Source: Alphaproteobacteria bacterium (GTDB lineage: Bacteria > Pseudomonadota > Alphaproteobacteria > UBA8366). Taken from it: 6,467 nt of DNA. This document shows positions 1 to 5,824 of this stretch, in pieces. Positions within the stretch are counted from its first letter, which is position 1; each line of letters starts with the position of its first letter. Under the pieces are notes generated by a model. The model searched no databases. It saw only the letters and a list, made by a program, of their open reading frames with translations, and was not told the DNA's origin. Where the stretch lies: positions 1 through 6,467 of the forward strand of contig JABJCS010000231.1 of the NCBI GenBank assembly GCA_018665505.1. The letters run 5' to 3'. A program made the translations under genes and the position numbers.

Positions 1-138
1 CGGTGTTCCAAAGGCCCATTTCGGCCTATTCTTAAAGGAGTGCGAGTGGCGTTTTAACAACAGTGACCCATCAGCCCAATTATCGCAGCTAAGGCAATGG
101 GTTAGAACAAATATGGGCTAGTTATCTGGGACAGCCCC
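1..138 (+). mobile_element. Right end of an IS1595-family insertion sequence (partial)
   Basis: The first 138 bases look like the terminal segment of an insertion sequence. They contain the transposase C-terminus, whose stop codon runs into a terminal repeat ending at 138. Read on the minus strand inward from 138, the end begins GGGGCTGTCCCAGATAAC, which I recall as the style of IS1595/IS1016-type termini. The rest of the element lies left of the window, so the opposite inverted repeat and the target duplication cannot be checked. This family usually makes 8-bp duplications, and the candidate copy here is 139-146 (ttctttta). The boundary also coincides with the point where the neighbouring receiver gene stops resembling its family, which supports an insertion at this site. 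Confidence 0.75.
2..121 (+). CDS. IS1595-family transposase, C-terminal fragment (5' end outside window)
   Basis: An open frame enters from the left edge and gives 39 residues before TAG at 119-121. The peptide contains HFGLFLKECEWRFNN followed by QLSQLRQWVRTNMG. The LKECEWRFN signature followed by a short basic helix is typical of the extreme C-terminus of IS1595-family (ISXO2-like DDE/DDN) transposases. The catalytic residues would lie upstream, outside the window. The stop codon sits next to the terminal inverted repeat, as is usual in compact IS elements. Whether the full transposase is intact cannot be judged. The family call rests on recognising the C-terminal motif without an alignment. 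Confidence 0.8.
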   Translation, partial: GVPKAHFGLFLKECEWRFNNSDPSAQLSQLRQWVRTNMG

Positions 139-514
139 TTCTTTTAAAGACATCCGCCGGAGAGAACGGTGCGGCAAGGATGAAGTCGACACCGCAATCA
201 ACCGCTTTCTTGATGGCCACACCATCCGCGTTCCAGGTCATGAGGATTACCGGAACAAACGGATTTGCACCCAAATCGCCGGTACGGATGCGTTCGACCA
301 TCGCGAAAACATTGCCGCCGGGTATAGCTGTGTCCGTGACGATCAAATCCGGTGGCACACCAGCCGACGCCGCTATTTCCAGTGCTTTGAAGTTGGAAAA
401 CTCACGCACGCCCCGCAATTCGTTACTGCGAAAGGCGTCAAGCAACAGTCGGCGCATTTCCGACTTTTCATCACCCAAAAGGACGACGACGTTATCAAAT
501 TGATTACTAGCCAT
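122..514 (-). CDS. CheY-like response regulator receiver protein, 3' end interrupted by IS
   Basis: A 130-residue protein consisting of a receiver domain, expected to act in cytoplasmic phosphorelay signalling. Seen: the hydrophobic beta-1 strand VVVLLGDE with acidic D15/E16 (the first acidic position is Gly14), the PDLIVTD strand with D61 as likely phosphoacceptor, and the ILMT strand with switch Thr93. The nearly invariant Lys before Pro in the last strand is missing: the sequence is ILAAPF, with Ala115 in that place. The normal final helix is cut short. From about Arg126 the codons come from the IS terminus, and the TAA stop at 124-122 lies inside the IS end. The native gene was therefore longer. 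The start is ATG 514; its Shine-Dalgarno is weak. No DNA-binding or enzymatic output domain remains. The product may be a pseudogene product or a non-functional stump. Confidence 0.8.
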   Translation of the reverse strand: MASNQFDNVVVLLGDEKSEMRRLLLDAFRSNELRGVREFSNFKALEIAASAGVPPDLIVTDTAIPGGNVFAMVERIRTGDLGANPFVPVILMTWNADGVAIKKAVDCGVDFILAAPFSPADVFKRRGCPR

Positions 515-560
515 CTGCTAAAACACGCATTTCCCTGCCATACCTTTGGCAATAGCCGCA

Positions 561-578
561 AAAATCATGCCTGATTTT
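561..578. repeat. Perfect 7-bp inverted repeat upstream of receiver gene
   Basis: AAAATCA (561-567), a four-base centre TGCC, then TGATTTT (572-578) form a perfect dyad about 50 bases upstream of the receiver start codon. It could be an operator for a dimeric regulator or a weak hairpin in the 5' leader. The stem is AT-rich and would be a poor terminator. No function is assigned. Confidence 0.4.
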
Positions 579-587
579 AGCAAGGAA

Positions 588-595
588 ATGGTTAA
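588..595 (-). promoter_or_regulatory. CtrA-like TTAACCAT motif
   Basis: On the minus strand 595-588 reads TTAACCAT, about 74 bases upstream of the receiver start. This octamer is a known CtrA-associated motif in alphaproteobacteria. A single 8-mer can occur by chance, and no well-spaced -35/-10 pair is evident around it, so this is only a candidate. It would place the receiver gene under cell-cycle or motility-type control if real. Confidence 0.25.
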
Positions 596-737
596 CAAAA
601 CATCACCAAAGCCGCATTTTGGTGAAATTCACGTCTCCGGGAGAGTGCCGGAAAATGGAATCTACTGACGATCCGCCGACGCGCTCAGGAAACAGGGCAG
701 CTGTCGCAAGCGCTTCGGGTTTGGGTCGAGAGCGCCG

Positions 738-2081
738 CTATTTGGTCCTATATCCAGACAATCCCAAATTTTCACGCAATGTCGTACCCTTATATTCCTT
801 GTGATACAGACCCCGGCGCTGGAGTTCGGGAACGACGTAGCGCGTGAACTCCTCATAGGCGCCCGGCATATGGGTCGCGGCTAAGACAAAGCCGTCACAA
901 GCCCCTTCAACGAACCATTCTTCCAGGTTATCCGCTACTTGTTTCGGATTGCCAACAAAATGCGGCGCCTCCCGAATAGTGCCGCGACCACTGTGTTTCA
1001 CGAAATCGGCAAGTGTCGGATTTGGCGTCCCACTTAACCGGATCACGCGATCCAGAATGCCACGCAATCCGCTAATCCCGTCCAACTCCTCGTCGGTAAA
1101 CGGATCGTCCATATTTTTTGTTGCAAAATCGAAATTAAGCGCCTCCGAAAGCAGCGCCAATCCGTCTATGGGTTTCGCGAGACTGTCGATATAGGCGTAT
1201 TTATCCTCGGCGATACTCTGCGTTTCACCGACCGTTACATAGACCGCGGGTGCGATTGTGATCGTATCCGGGTCGCGCCCAAGGCGCTCCGCCTCCGCTC
1301 GCATCTCACTTCGAACCTGTTTTCCCTGCTCGATGCTGGTCAAAATGGTAAATATGACCTCCCCCCATTCGACCGCGAATTGCCGACCGCGGCCGCTTTG
1401 CCCTGCCTGAATGACCACAGGATGCCCTTGCGGCGATTGCGGCACGGTGAACGTTCCCTTCGTGTCGAACCATTCACCCGCATGCTCCGTGCGGCGCACC
1501 TTTTCCGGATCGGCGAAAACGCCCTCGGACTTATCCAATTTAATTGCGTCGGCGTCCCACGCGCCCCACATATCGATGACGGTCTTCATCAATTCATCAG
1601 CGCGATCATAGCGCCGATCATGCGCGATCGTACCGGCGGCACCCATATTGAACGCTTCGGAATCGTTTAACGACGTCACAACGTTCCAACCAGCCCGCCC
1701 GCCCGTCATATGATCCAAGGTCATGAATGTCCGCGCGATATGAAACGGCCCATAATAAGTCGTCGAACAGGTTGCCGCGAGGCCGAGACATTTCGTCCCC
1801 ATCGCCATCGTGGCGAGGATCGGTATCGGGTCCATTTTCACCACCCGCACGCCATTGCGCACCGATTCCGCATGGTCGGCTCCATAGATATCCGGCATCG
1901 CAAGACGGTCGTCGAAAAATCCGAGATGGAATTTTCCATCCTCGAGCGCTCGCGCGATACGTTGGTAATAGGCCGGACTCATGAAATCGCCCGCTGACTC
2001 GCTATGCCGCCATGAGGCTGGATAGTTCGAGCAATTCTGCGCTTGCATAAACCCCACCATGACCATTTGCCTATCAGACAT
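738..2081 (-). CDS. LLM-class flavin-dependent monooxygenase, NtaA/SnaA/DszA family
   Basis: A 447-residue cytoplasmic enzyme of the bacterial luciferase-like superfamily, in the group of nitrilotriacetate (NtaA), EDTA (EmoA), dibenzothiophene sulfone (DszA) and pristinamycin (SnaA) monooxygenases. These use reduced FMN, supplied by a separate reductase, and O2. Seen: DPIPILATMAMGT (about residues 84-96), the hallmark STTYYGPFHIARTFMTLDHM (106-125), GGRAGWNVVTS (127-137), and the later QSPQGHPVVIQAGQSGRGR stretch (215-233) typical of the family. Length matches the usual 430-460 residues. A GTG at 2105 would add eight residues, but ATG 2081 is preferred because AGAAGGA lies just upstream at good spacing. 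It is divergent from the dehydrogenase and FMO genes, so it may serve the same pathway. No flavin reductase is present here. The substrate cannot be deduced. Confidence 0.92.
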   Translation of the reverse strand: MSDRQMVMVGFMQAQNCSNYPASWRHSESAGDFMSPAYYQRIARALEDGKFHLGFFDDRLAMPDIYGADHAESVRNGVRVVKMDPIPILATMAMGTKCLGLAATCSTTYYGPFHIARTFMTLDHMTGGRAGWNVVTSLNDSEAFNMGAAGTIAHDRRYDRADELMKTVIDMWGAWDADAIKLDKSEGVFADPEKVRRTEHAGEWFDTKGTFTVPQSPQGHPVVIQAGQSGRGRQFAVEWGEVIFTILTSIEQGKQVRSEMRAEAERLGRDPDTITIAPAVYVTVGETQSIAEDKYAYIDSLAKPIDGLALLSEALNFDFATKNMDDPFTDEELDGISGLRGILDRVIRLSGTPNPTLADFVKHSGRGTIREAPHFVGNPKQVADNLEEWFVEGACDGFVLAATHMPGAYEEFTRYVVPELQRRGLYHKEYKGTTLRENLGLSGYRTK

Positions 2082-2163
2082 CACCTTTTCCTTCTCTGTC
2101 GCCACGCTCAGGCTTTAATCTACATCAATCGGCAAAGGCGGAAACCGAACGGAGGTGCGACAA
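2082..2163. promoter_or_regulatory. Divergent intergenic control region
   Basis: Only 82 bp separate the leftward LLM monooxygenase start from the rightward dehydrogenase start, so both promoters must be packed here or overlap. The Shine-Dalgarno for each gene is clear: GGAGG at 2151-2155 on the plus strand, and AGAAGGA at about 2090-2096 on the minus strand. I see no convincing -35/-10 pair on either strand and no long dyad. The arrangement suggests shared regulation, but the regulator is unknown. Confidence 0.4.
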
Positions 2164-3024
2164 ATGGGCAAACTCGACGGAAAGCATGTTGTGGTGACGG
2201 GGGCGAGCCGAGGAATCGGACAAGCCATCGCTGAACTCTTCGCCTCCGAAGGCGCCCGCGTGGTCTGCGCCGCCCGGACCCTGAACGAAGGTGATCACAT
2301 GCTGGAAGGCTCGCTCGCGCGCACAGTCCAGATCATAAAAGACGCTGGTGGCGAAGCCACGGGCGTCGCCTGCGACATTTCGGAAGAGGAAGGATGCGAG
2401 CAGTTACTGGAAGCAGCACGCGCCGCGTATGGCCCGGTCGACGTGCTCGTGAACAATGCCGCCCTCAACTACTACATACCGGTCGCGGATTATCAGACGA
2501 ACCGCTGGATCCGCTGTTTCAAGATCAACGTGCACGCGCCGTTCATCCTCTCCCGCAATGTGCTGCCAGACATGAAAGCGAAAAGTGCAGCGGGCGACCA
2601 TTGCGCCATCGTCAATATCAGCTCCGGGGCCGCAATCGGCCCCGGCAGTGGGCCTTATGAAGGCGTCTTGCGCCATGGCGGCACCATGTACGGCGCCACC
2701 AAATCTGCGTTGGAGCGATTTACCCAAGGCTTGGCCGAAGAAGTCGCCGAATGCGGCAATATCGCCGTCTCCGCCGTCTCGCCCTCACGCGTGGTGCCTA
2801 CACCGGGTACCGTCCATCACAAGCTGGTCGAAGGCATGGACGACCCTAAAGGAGAGCCGCCCTCACTCATGGCGCAAGCATCCCTATTATTGGCGACAGA
2901 ACCGGTGGAGAAGGTCAACGGACGCGTGACCTACAGTCAGTTGATACTCGGCGAGTTTGGCTGGATCGATAATCCCGTCGGCCGCGGGATCGAATCCAAA
3001 GGGTCGGGATATTCCGAAATCTAG
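2164..3024 (+). CDS. Short-chain dehydrogenase/reductase (SDR), NAD(P)-dependent
   Basis: A 286-residue classical-type SDR oxidoreductase with a single Rossmann domain. Seen: the cofactor motif TGASRGIG (residues 12-19), Arg38 after beta-2 in CAAR, which favours NADP(H), D71 in the ACDIS strand, and the NNAA motif (97-100). The catalytic tetrad is Asn122, Ser154, Tyr176 and Lys180 (YGATK). The Ser-Tyr gap is about 22 residues, longer than the usual 12-14, owing to a Gly/Pro-rich insert. The segment after beta-2 (GSLARTVQIIKDAGGEA) recalls the citronellol/citronellal dehydrogenase and HSDL2-like groups, but the substrate is not established. The start is ATG 2164, with GGAGG ending 8 bases upstream; a GTG at 2155 overlaps that Shine-Dalgarno and is rejected. 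The FMO gene follows after 19 bp, so the two are probably one transcript. Confidence 0.92.
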   Translation: MGKLDGKHVVVTGASRGIGQAIAELFASEGARVVCAARTLNEGDHMLEGSLARTVQIIKDAGGEATGVACDISEEEGCEQLLEAARAAYGPVDVLVNNAALNYYIPVADYQTNRWIRCFKINVHAPFILSRNVLPDMKAKSAAGDHCAIVNISSGAAIGPGSGPYEGVLRHGGTMYGATKSALERFTQGLAEEVAECGNIAVSAVSPSRVVPTPGTVHHKLVEGMDDPKGEPPSLMAQASLLLATEPVEKVNGRVTYSQLILGEFGWIDNPVGRGIESKGSGYSEI

Positions 3025-3043
3025 CGAAACAAGGATAGAGGGG

Positions 3044-4846
3044 ATGACAAGCCTACCGCGGGATACCGATGACCTAAGATCAATAGCCGTCGATTGGCTT
3101 GCGGCACTGTCAAATGCGCTCTCCAAGGGCGACCGAAATCAACTCGAATCCCTCTTCCAACAAGAGGCCCATTGGCGCGACGTTCTCGCCTTCACTTGGC
3201 ATCTGACCACCGTCAACGGCGCATCGGAACTAACGGCGGCATTATGCCGGGCGCAATCGGAGACCAAAGCGACTCACTTCGAAATTGATCCGGATCGCAC
3301 GCCGCCACGTCTTGTCCACCGTGCCGGTGTTGAAACCTTGGAGACAATCTTTCGGTTCGAGACGGCGCTCGGGCGCGGCAGCGGTATCTTCAGATTGGTT
3401 CCAGGGTCGAATGGCCCGACGGGTTGGATGTTCCACACCGCCCTCCAAGAATTAAAGGGCTTCGAAGAGAAGTCCGGCTGGAATCGTCCCAAGGGTGAAA
3501 GCTACGCCCGGGATTTCGGCGGGCCGAACTGGCTCGATCAGCGCATCGCGGCGCAAGCTTACAACAACCGCGATCCGGCGGTTATTGTCGTCGGTGGTGG
3601 TCAAGGGGGCCTTGATATCGCGGCGCGCCTCGGCCAGCTCGGCGTCGACACGCTTATCGTCGATAAGAACAAACGCATCGGCGACAATTGGCGCAACCGC
3701 TATCATTCGCTGACTCTGCACAACGAGGTGCATGTCAATCACATGCCCTATATGCCGTTTCCGGAAACGTGGCCGACATACGTGCCGAAGGACAAGCTCG
3801 CCAATTGGTTCGAATCTTATGCCGACGCCATGGAGTTGAACATTTGGACCGACACCGAATTCGCCGGTGGTTCTTATGATGACAAAGATCAGAAGTGGAC
3901 CGTAACCTTGCGGCGCGGCGATGGCAGCGAGCGGGTCATGCACCCGCGTCACGTGGTGATGGCCGTCGGCGTCAGCGGCATCAAGAACATGCCGGACCTG
4001 CCGGGCCTCCACGACTACGCGGGGACAGTCCTGCACTCAACCGAATATACCGATGGGGAACCGTGGGACGGGAAACGTGCGTTGATCCTCGGCACCGGCA
4101 ATAGCGGTCATGACGTGGCGCAGGACCTTCACAGCCACGGCGCTCATGCGACATTGGTCCAACGCCGCCCAACAACCGTGGTCAGTGTCGAGCCGAGCGG
4201 CCAATTAGTTTACGCGCTCTACAAGGAAGGACCGCCGACAGAGGATTGCGACCTCATCGTCACCTCGGTCCCGTTTCCGGTCCTCAAGCGCACCTATCAA
4301 ATGATCGTCAAGGAAAGCCAAAAGTCGGACAAGAAGTTGCTGGAGCAACTCGACGCGGTCGGCTTCAAGATGGATGTCGGCGAGGAAGGCACCGGCTTTC
4401 AGATGAAATATCTGCAACGGGGCGGCGGATACTATTTGGATGTCGGTTGCTCGCAACTGATCATCGACGGCGACGTCGGATTGCTGCAATTCGATGAGAT
4501 CGACACTGTTGTCGCGCAAGGCGCTCGCTTGAAGGACGGGAAAATAATTCCCGCCGACCTGTTGGTCCTCGCCACCGGATACATGGGCCAGCAAGATTTA
4601 ATGCGCCTCCTCTTTGGTGACAAAATCGCGGACCGTGCGGGGCTGGTTTGGGGGTTCGCGGAAGACGGCGAACTCGCCAATATGTGGAAGCGCACCGGCC
4701 AACCCGGCCTCTGGTTCATCGCCGGTAGCTTGGCGCAATGCCGCATCTATTCGAAGTATTTGGCGTTGCAGATTAAGGCCTGCGAAGAGGGCATAATCTC
4801 TCTGCAATTGGAATCTGAGACCTCAACCGCGATTGCCGCGGAATAA
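3044..4846 (+). CDS. NTF2/SnoaL-like domain fused to flavin-containing monooxygenase
   Basis: A 600-residue FAD- and NADPH-dependent oxidoreductase expected to insert one oxygen atom from O2 into a substrate (N-, S- or Baeyer-Villiger type oxidation). Residues about 10-140 resemble an NTF2/SnoaL-like fold (WLAALSNALSKGD, then HWRDVLAFTWHL). The FAD motif GGGQGG is at 184-189 and RIGDNWRNRY at 211-220. The FMO-like signature Y-x-G-x-x-x-H-S-x-x-Y is at 325-335, the NADPH motif GTGNSG at 350-355, and the ATGY motif at 510-513. The C-terminal part is complete to TAA. The preferred start is ATG 3044, with AAGGA 8 bases upstream; an upstream in-frame ATG at 2957 would overlap the dehydrogenase gene by 68 bases and lacks a matching Shine-Dalgarno. 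It probably acts with the dehydrogenase, for example one making or consuming a carbonyl for the other. The substrate is unknown. Confidence 0.92.
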   Translation: MTSLPRDTDDLRSIAVDWLAALSNALSKGDRNQLESLFQQEAHWRDVLAFTWHLTTVNGASELTAALCRAQSETKATHFEIDPDRTPPRLVHRAGVETLETIFRFETALGRGSGIFRLVPGSNGPTGWMFHTALQELKGFEEKSGWNRPKGESYARDFGGPNWLDQRIAAQAYNNRDPAVIVVGGGQGGLDIAARLGQLGVDTLIVDKNKRIGDNWRNRYHSLTLHNEVHVNHMPYMPFPETWPTYVPKDKLANWFESYADAMELNIWTDTEFAGGSYDDKDQKWTVTLRRGDGSERVMHPRHVVMAVGVSGIKNMPDLPGLHDYAGTVLHSTEYTDGEPWDGKRALILGTGNSGHDVAQDLHSHGAHATLVQRRPTTVVSVEPSGQLVYALYKEGPPTEDCDLIVTSVPFPVLKRTYQMIVKESQKSDKKLLEQLDAVGFKMDVGEEGTGFQMKYLQRGGGYYLDVGCSQLIIDGDVGLLQFDEIDTVVAQGARLKDGKIIPADLLVLATGYMGQQDLMRLLFGDKIADRAGLVWGFAEDGELANMWKRTGQPGLWFIAGSLAQCRIYSKYLALQIKACEEGIISLQLESETSTAIAAE

Positions 4847-4918
4847 CCCCTCGCGAAAATTTGCATTCACGATGGTAGAAAAACCTCCCACAATGACTGA
4901 ATTCATTGGGGACCCACC

Positions 4919-5284
4919 ATGGAAGCGATCGAAAACGCTGCTTTCATTTCCATCGGCCGAGCATGTGGCTTCGCCGGGCTTGGCGTGTTTTGCATGGTAT
5001 TCGGTCTGTTGTTCGACCCAGTGCTGGCGGCGCGCGCGGGCGGGCTGATCTCACTCTCGGTCGCCGCCACGCTTTCAATCTATGCCCATTTCGCTCGCAC
5101 CCGTCCTTACAAACGAACCGAGGTTTGGTTGATCCTACGCAAGGAGGACCGGCCGCCAGAGAACATCGCGCAAAGGGTCATCGGCGAAGTGTTGCGCGTA
5201 ACGTATATTCGCTTCGCGCGCCAGACCGCCGTGATCTCGCTGACGTTTCTCACTGTCTCGGTCGTGCTCCAATTAATCCTTTAG
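4919..5284 (+). CDS. Small three-helix membrane protein, function unknown
   Basis: A 121-residue protein with about three predicted membrane helices (roughly residues 14-35, 40-58 and 103-120). The hydrophilic loop between helices 2 and 3 carries RTRPYKRTEVWLIL, then KEDRPPEN. The RPYKRTE-WL pattern, followed by an amphipathic stretch (AQRVIGEVLR), looks like a conserved alphaproteobacterial family of unknown function. I cannot name a domain with certainty. The start is ATG 4919 behind GGGGA at 4908-4912, a 6-base spacing. It lies 72 bp after the FMO gene and 64 bp before the copper-related genes, and the copper-type promoter begins just after its stop. It may therefore be the last gene of the preceding transcript or a separate unit. 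No catalytic or metal-binding motif is visible. Confidence 0.8.
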   Translation: MEAIENAAFISIGRACGFAGLGVFCMVFGLLFDPVLAARAGGLISLSVAATLSIYAHFARTRPYKRTEVWLILRKEDRPPENIAQRVIGEVLRVTYIRFARQTAVISLTFLTVSVVLQLIL

Positions 5285-5293
5285 TATTTTTCA

Positions 5294-5324
5294 TTGACCC
5301 TACAGCCACCGGAAGGTTTAGGAT
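5294..5324 (+). promoter_or_regulatory. CueR/MerR-type copper-responsive promoter
   Basis: A -35 element TTGACC (5294-5299) and a -10-like TAGGAT (5319-5324) are separated by 19 bp. This over-long spacer is the hallmark of promoters activated by MerR-family metal sensors. The spacer carries a dyad: ACCCTAC (5297-5303), a 7-base centre, and GGAAGGT (5311-5317). Arm and centre lengths match the CueR site of the E. coli copA promoter (ACCTTCC, 7 bases, GGAAGGT). The right arm is identical and the left arm differs at two positions. It sits 25 bases upstream of the His-rich gene and the cupredoxin gene, which fits Cu(I)-induced expression. The sensor gene is not in the window. Confidence 0.75.
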
Positions 5325-5348
5325 GCTGTTGGTAAAATACCTTGGAAA

Positions 5349-5723
5349 GTGCGCAAAAGCGTGACCGGAGATCATAAGATATTGTTGTTGGCCCGACTGC
5401 TCACCGTAATGGCGGTGACGCTTTCGCTCGCCCTCTTGATACCGGTAACCCAAGGACACGCGGCGAAGACGGACAACGCATCCCATCATGGTCAACACGA
5501 TCATGGTGGAAATTCCACCGGACATGGATCCAACGAAAACATCGATACCGCGCCGGTCTGCTGTCATGGTGCCGCCGCGGCCTGTTCCGGCATCGCATTC
5601 CTACGAATCGATGGCTTCGTGCTACCAGCGCCGCGAGCTTCCCGTGCCGCGCCCCGCTATCAAACACTTCACGAAGACCGCCACACCATACCTGCTCTAC
5701 GACCGCCAAGATTGCCGGCCTGA
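5349..5723 (+). CDS. Secreted His-rich small protein with Cys pair, putative copper-associated
   Basis: A 124-residue protein with an N-terminal signal peptide (hydrophobic about residues 11-35, cleavage likely after GHAA near 39). A His/Gly/Ser-rich stretch follows (SHHGQHDHGG, 45-54), then APVCCHGAAAACSG (68-81), and a short tail ending ALRPPRLPA. The histidines and Cys71, Cys72 and Cys79 are plausible metal ligands in the periplasm. The layout resembles short proteobacterial proteins near copper-resistance genes that end in an RPPR-like motif, but I cannot assign a named family. It is the first gene after the CueR-type promoter and precedes the cupredoxin by about 100 bp. The start is uncertain: GTG 5349 has GGAAA directly against it, while in-frame GTG 5361 has the same element at 11 bases and retains the signal peptide. 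Confidence 0.65.
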   Translation: MRKSVTGDHKILLLARLLTVMAVTLSLALLIPVTQGHAAKTDNASHHGQHDHGGNSTGHGSNENIDTAPVCCHGAAAACSGIAFLRIDGFVLPAPRASRAAPRYQTLHEDRHTIPALRPPRLPA

Positions 5724-5733
5724 ATTTGGAAGA

Positions 5734-5749
5734 CGCCCGAATGAGGGCG
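5734..5749 (+). repeat. Small GC-rich stem-loop between copper genes
   Basis: CGCCC (5734-5738), loop GAATGA, and GGGCG (5745-5749) form a 5-bp perfect stem in the 101-bp gap between the His-rich gene and the cupredoxin gene. There is no T-tract after it, so it is not a typical intrinsic terminator. It might act as an intercistronic RNA structure, or be chance. The rest of the gap holds no gene I can support. Confidence 0.3.
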
Positions 5750-5824
5750 AGACGCAAACAGGTTACGAGGACCGCGACGAAGCCAGACGGTTTCGATTTC
5801 GCGGTTCGGTGAAAGGCAAATGAT

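Noticed and set aside
604..624. Possible terminator CACCAAA / TTTGGTG
   Set aside because: A 7-bp stem with a 7-base loop is present, but it is weak and has no clear T-tract on either strand. It could be a poor terminator for the leftward LLM gene, but the evidence is too thin to list.
2082..2105. GTG start giving eight extra residues on the LLM monooxygenase
   Set aside because: The extra codons read through the AGAAGGA ribosome-binding sequence for ATG 2081, and the family similarity begins after that ATG.
2957..3043. N-terminal extension of the FMO from an upstream ATG
   Set aside because: It overlaps the end of the dehydrogenase gene, and the extension has no family resemblance. ATG 3044 has a properly spaced Shine-Dalgarno.
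3452..4036. 194-codon open frame on the minus strand
   Set aside because: It lies wholly opposite the FMO coding region, whose FAD-binding motifs are unambiguous. The product matches no family and is a by-product of codon bias.
5488..5823. 111-codon plus-strand open frame ending just before the cupredoxin
   Set aside because: It is out of frame with the His-rich gene, has no signal peptide and no recognisable motif. The overlapping frame has a signal peptide and metal-ligand pattern and is the better choice, though the last 100 bases are not claimed by any gene.
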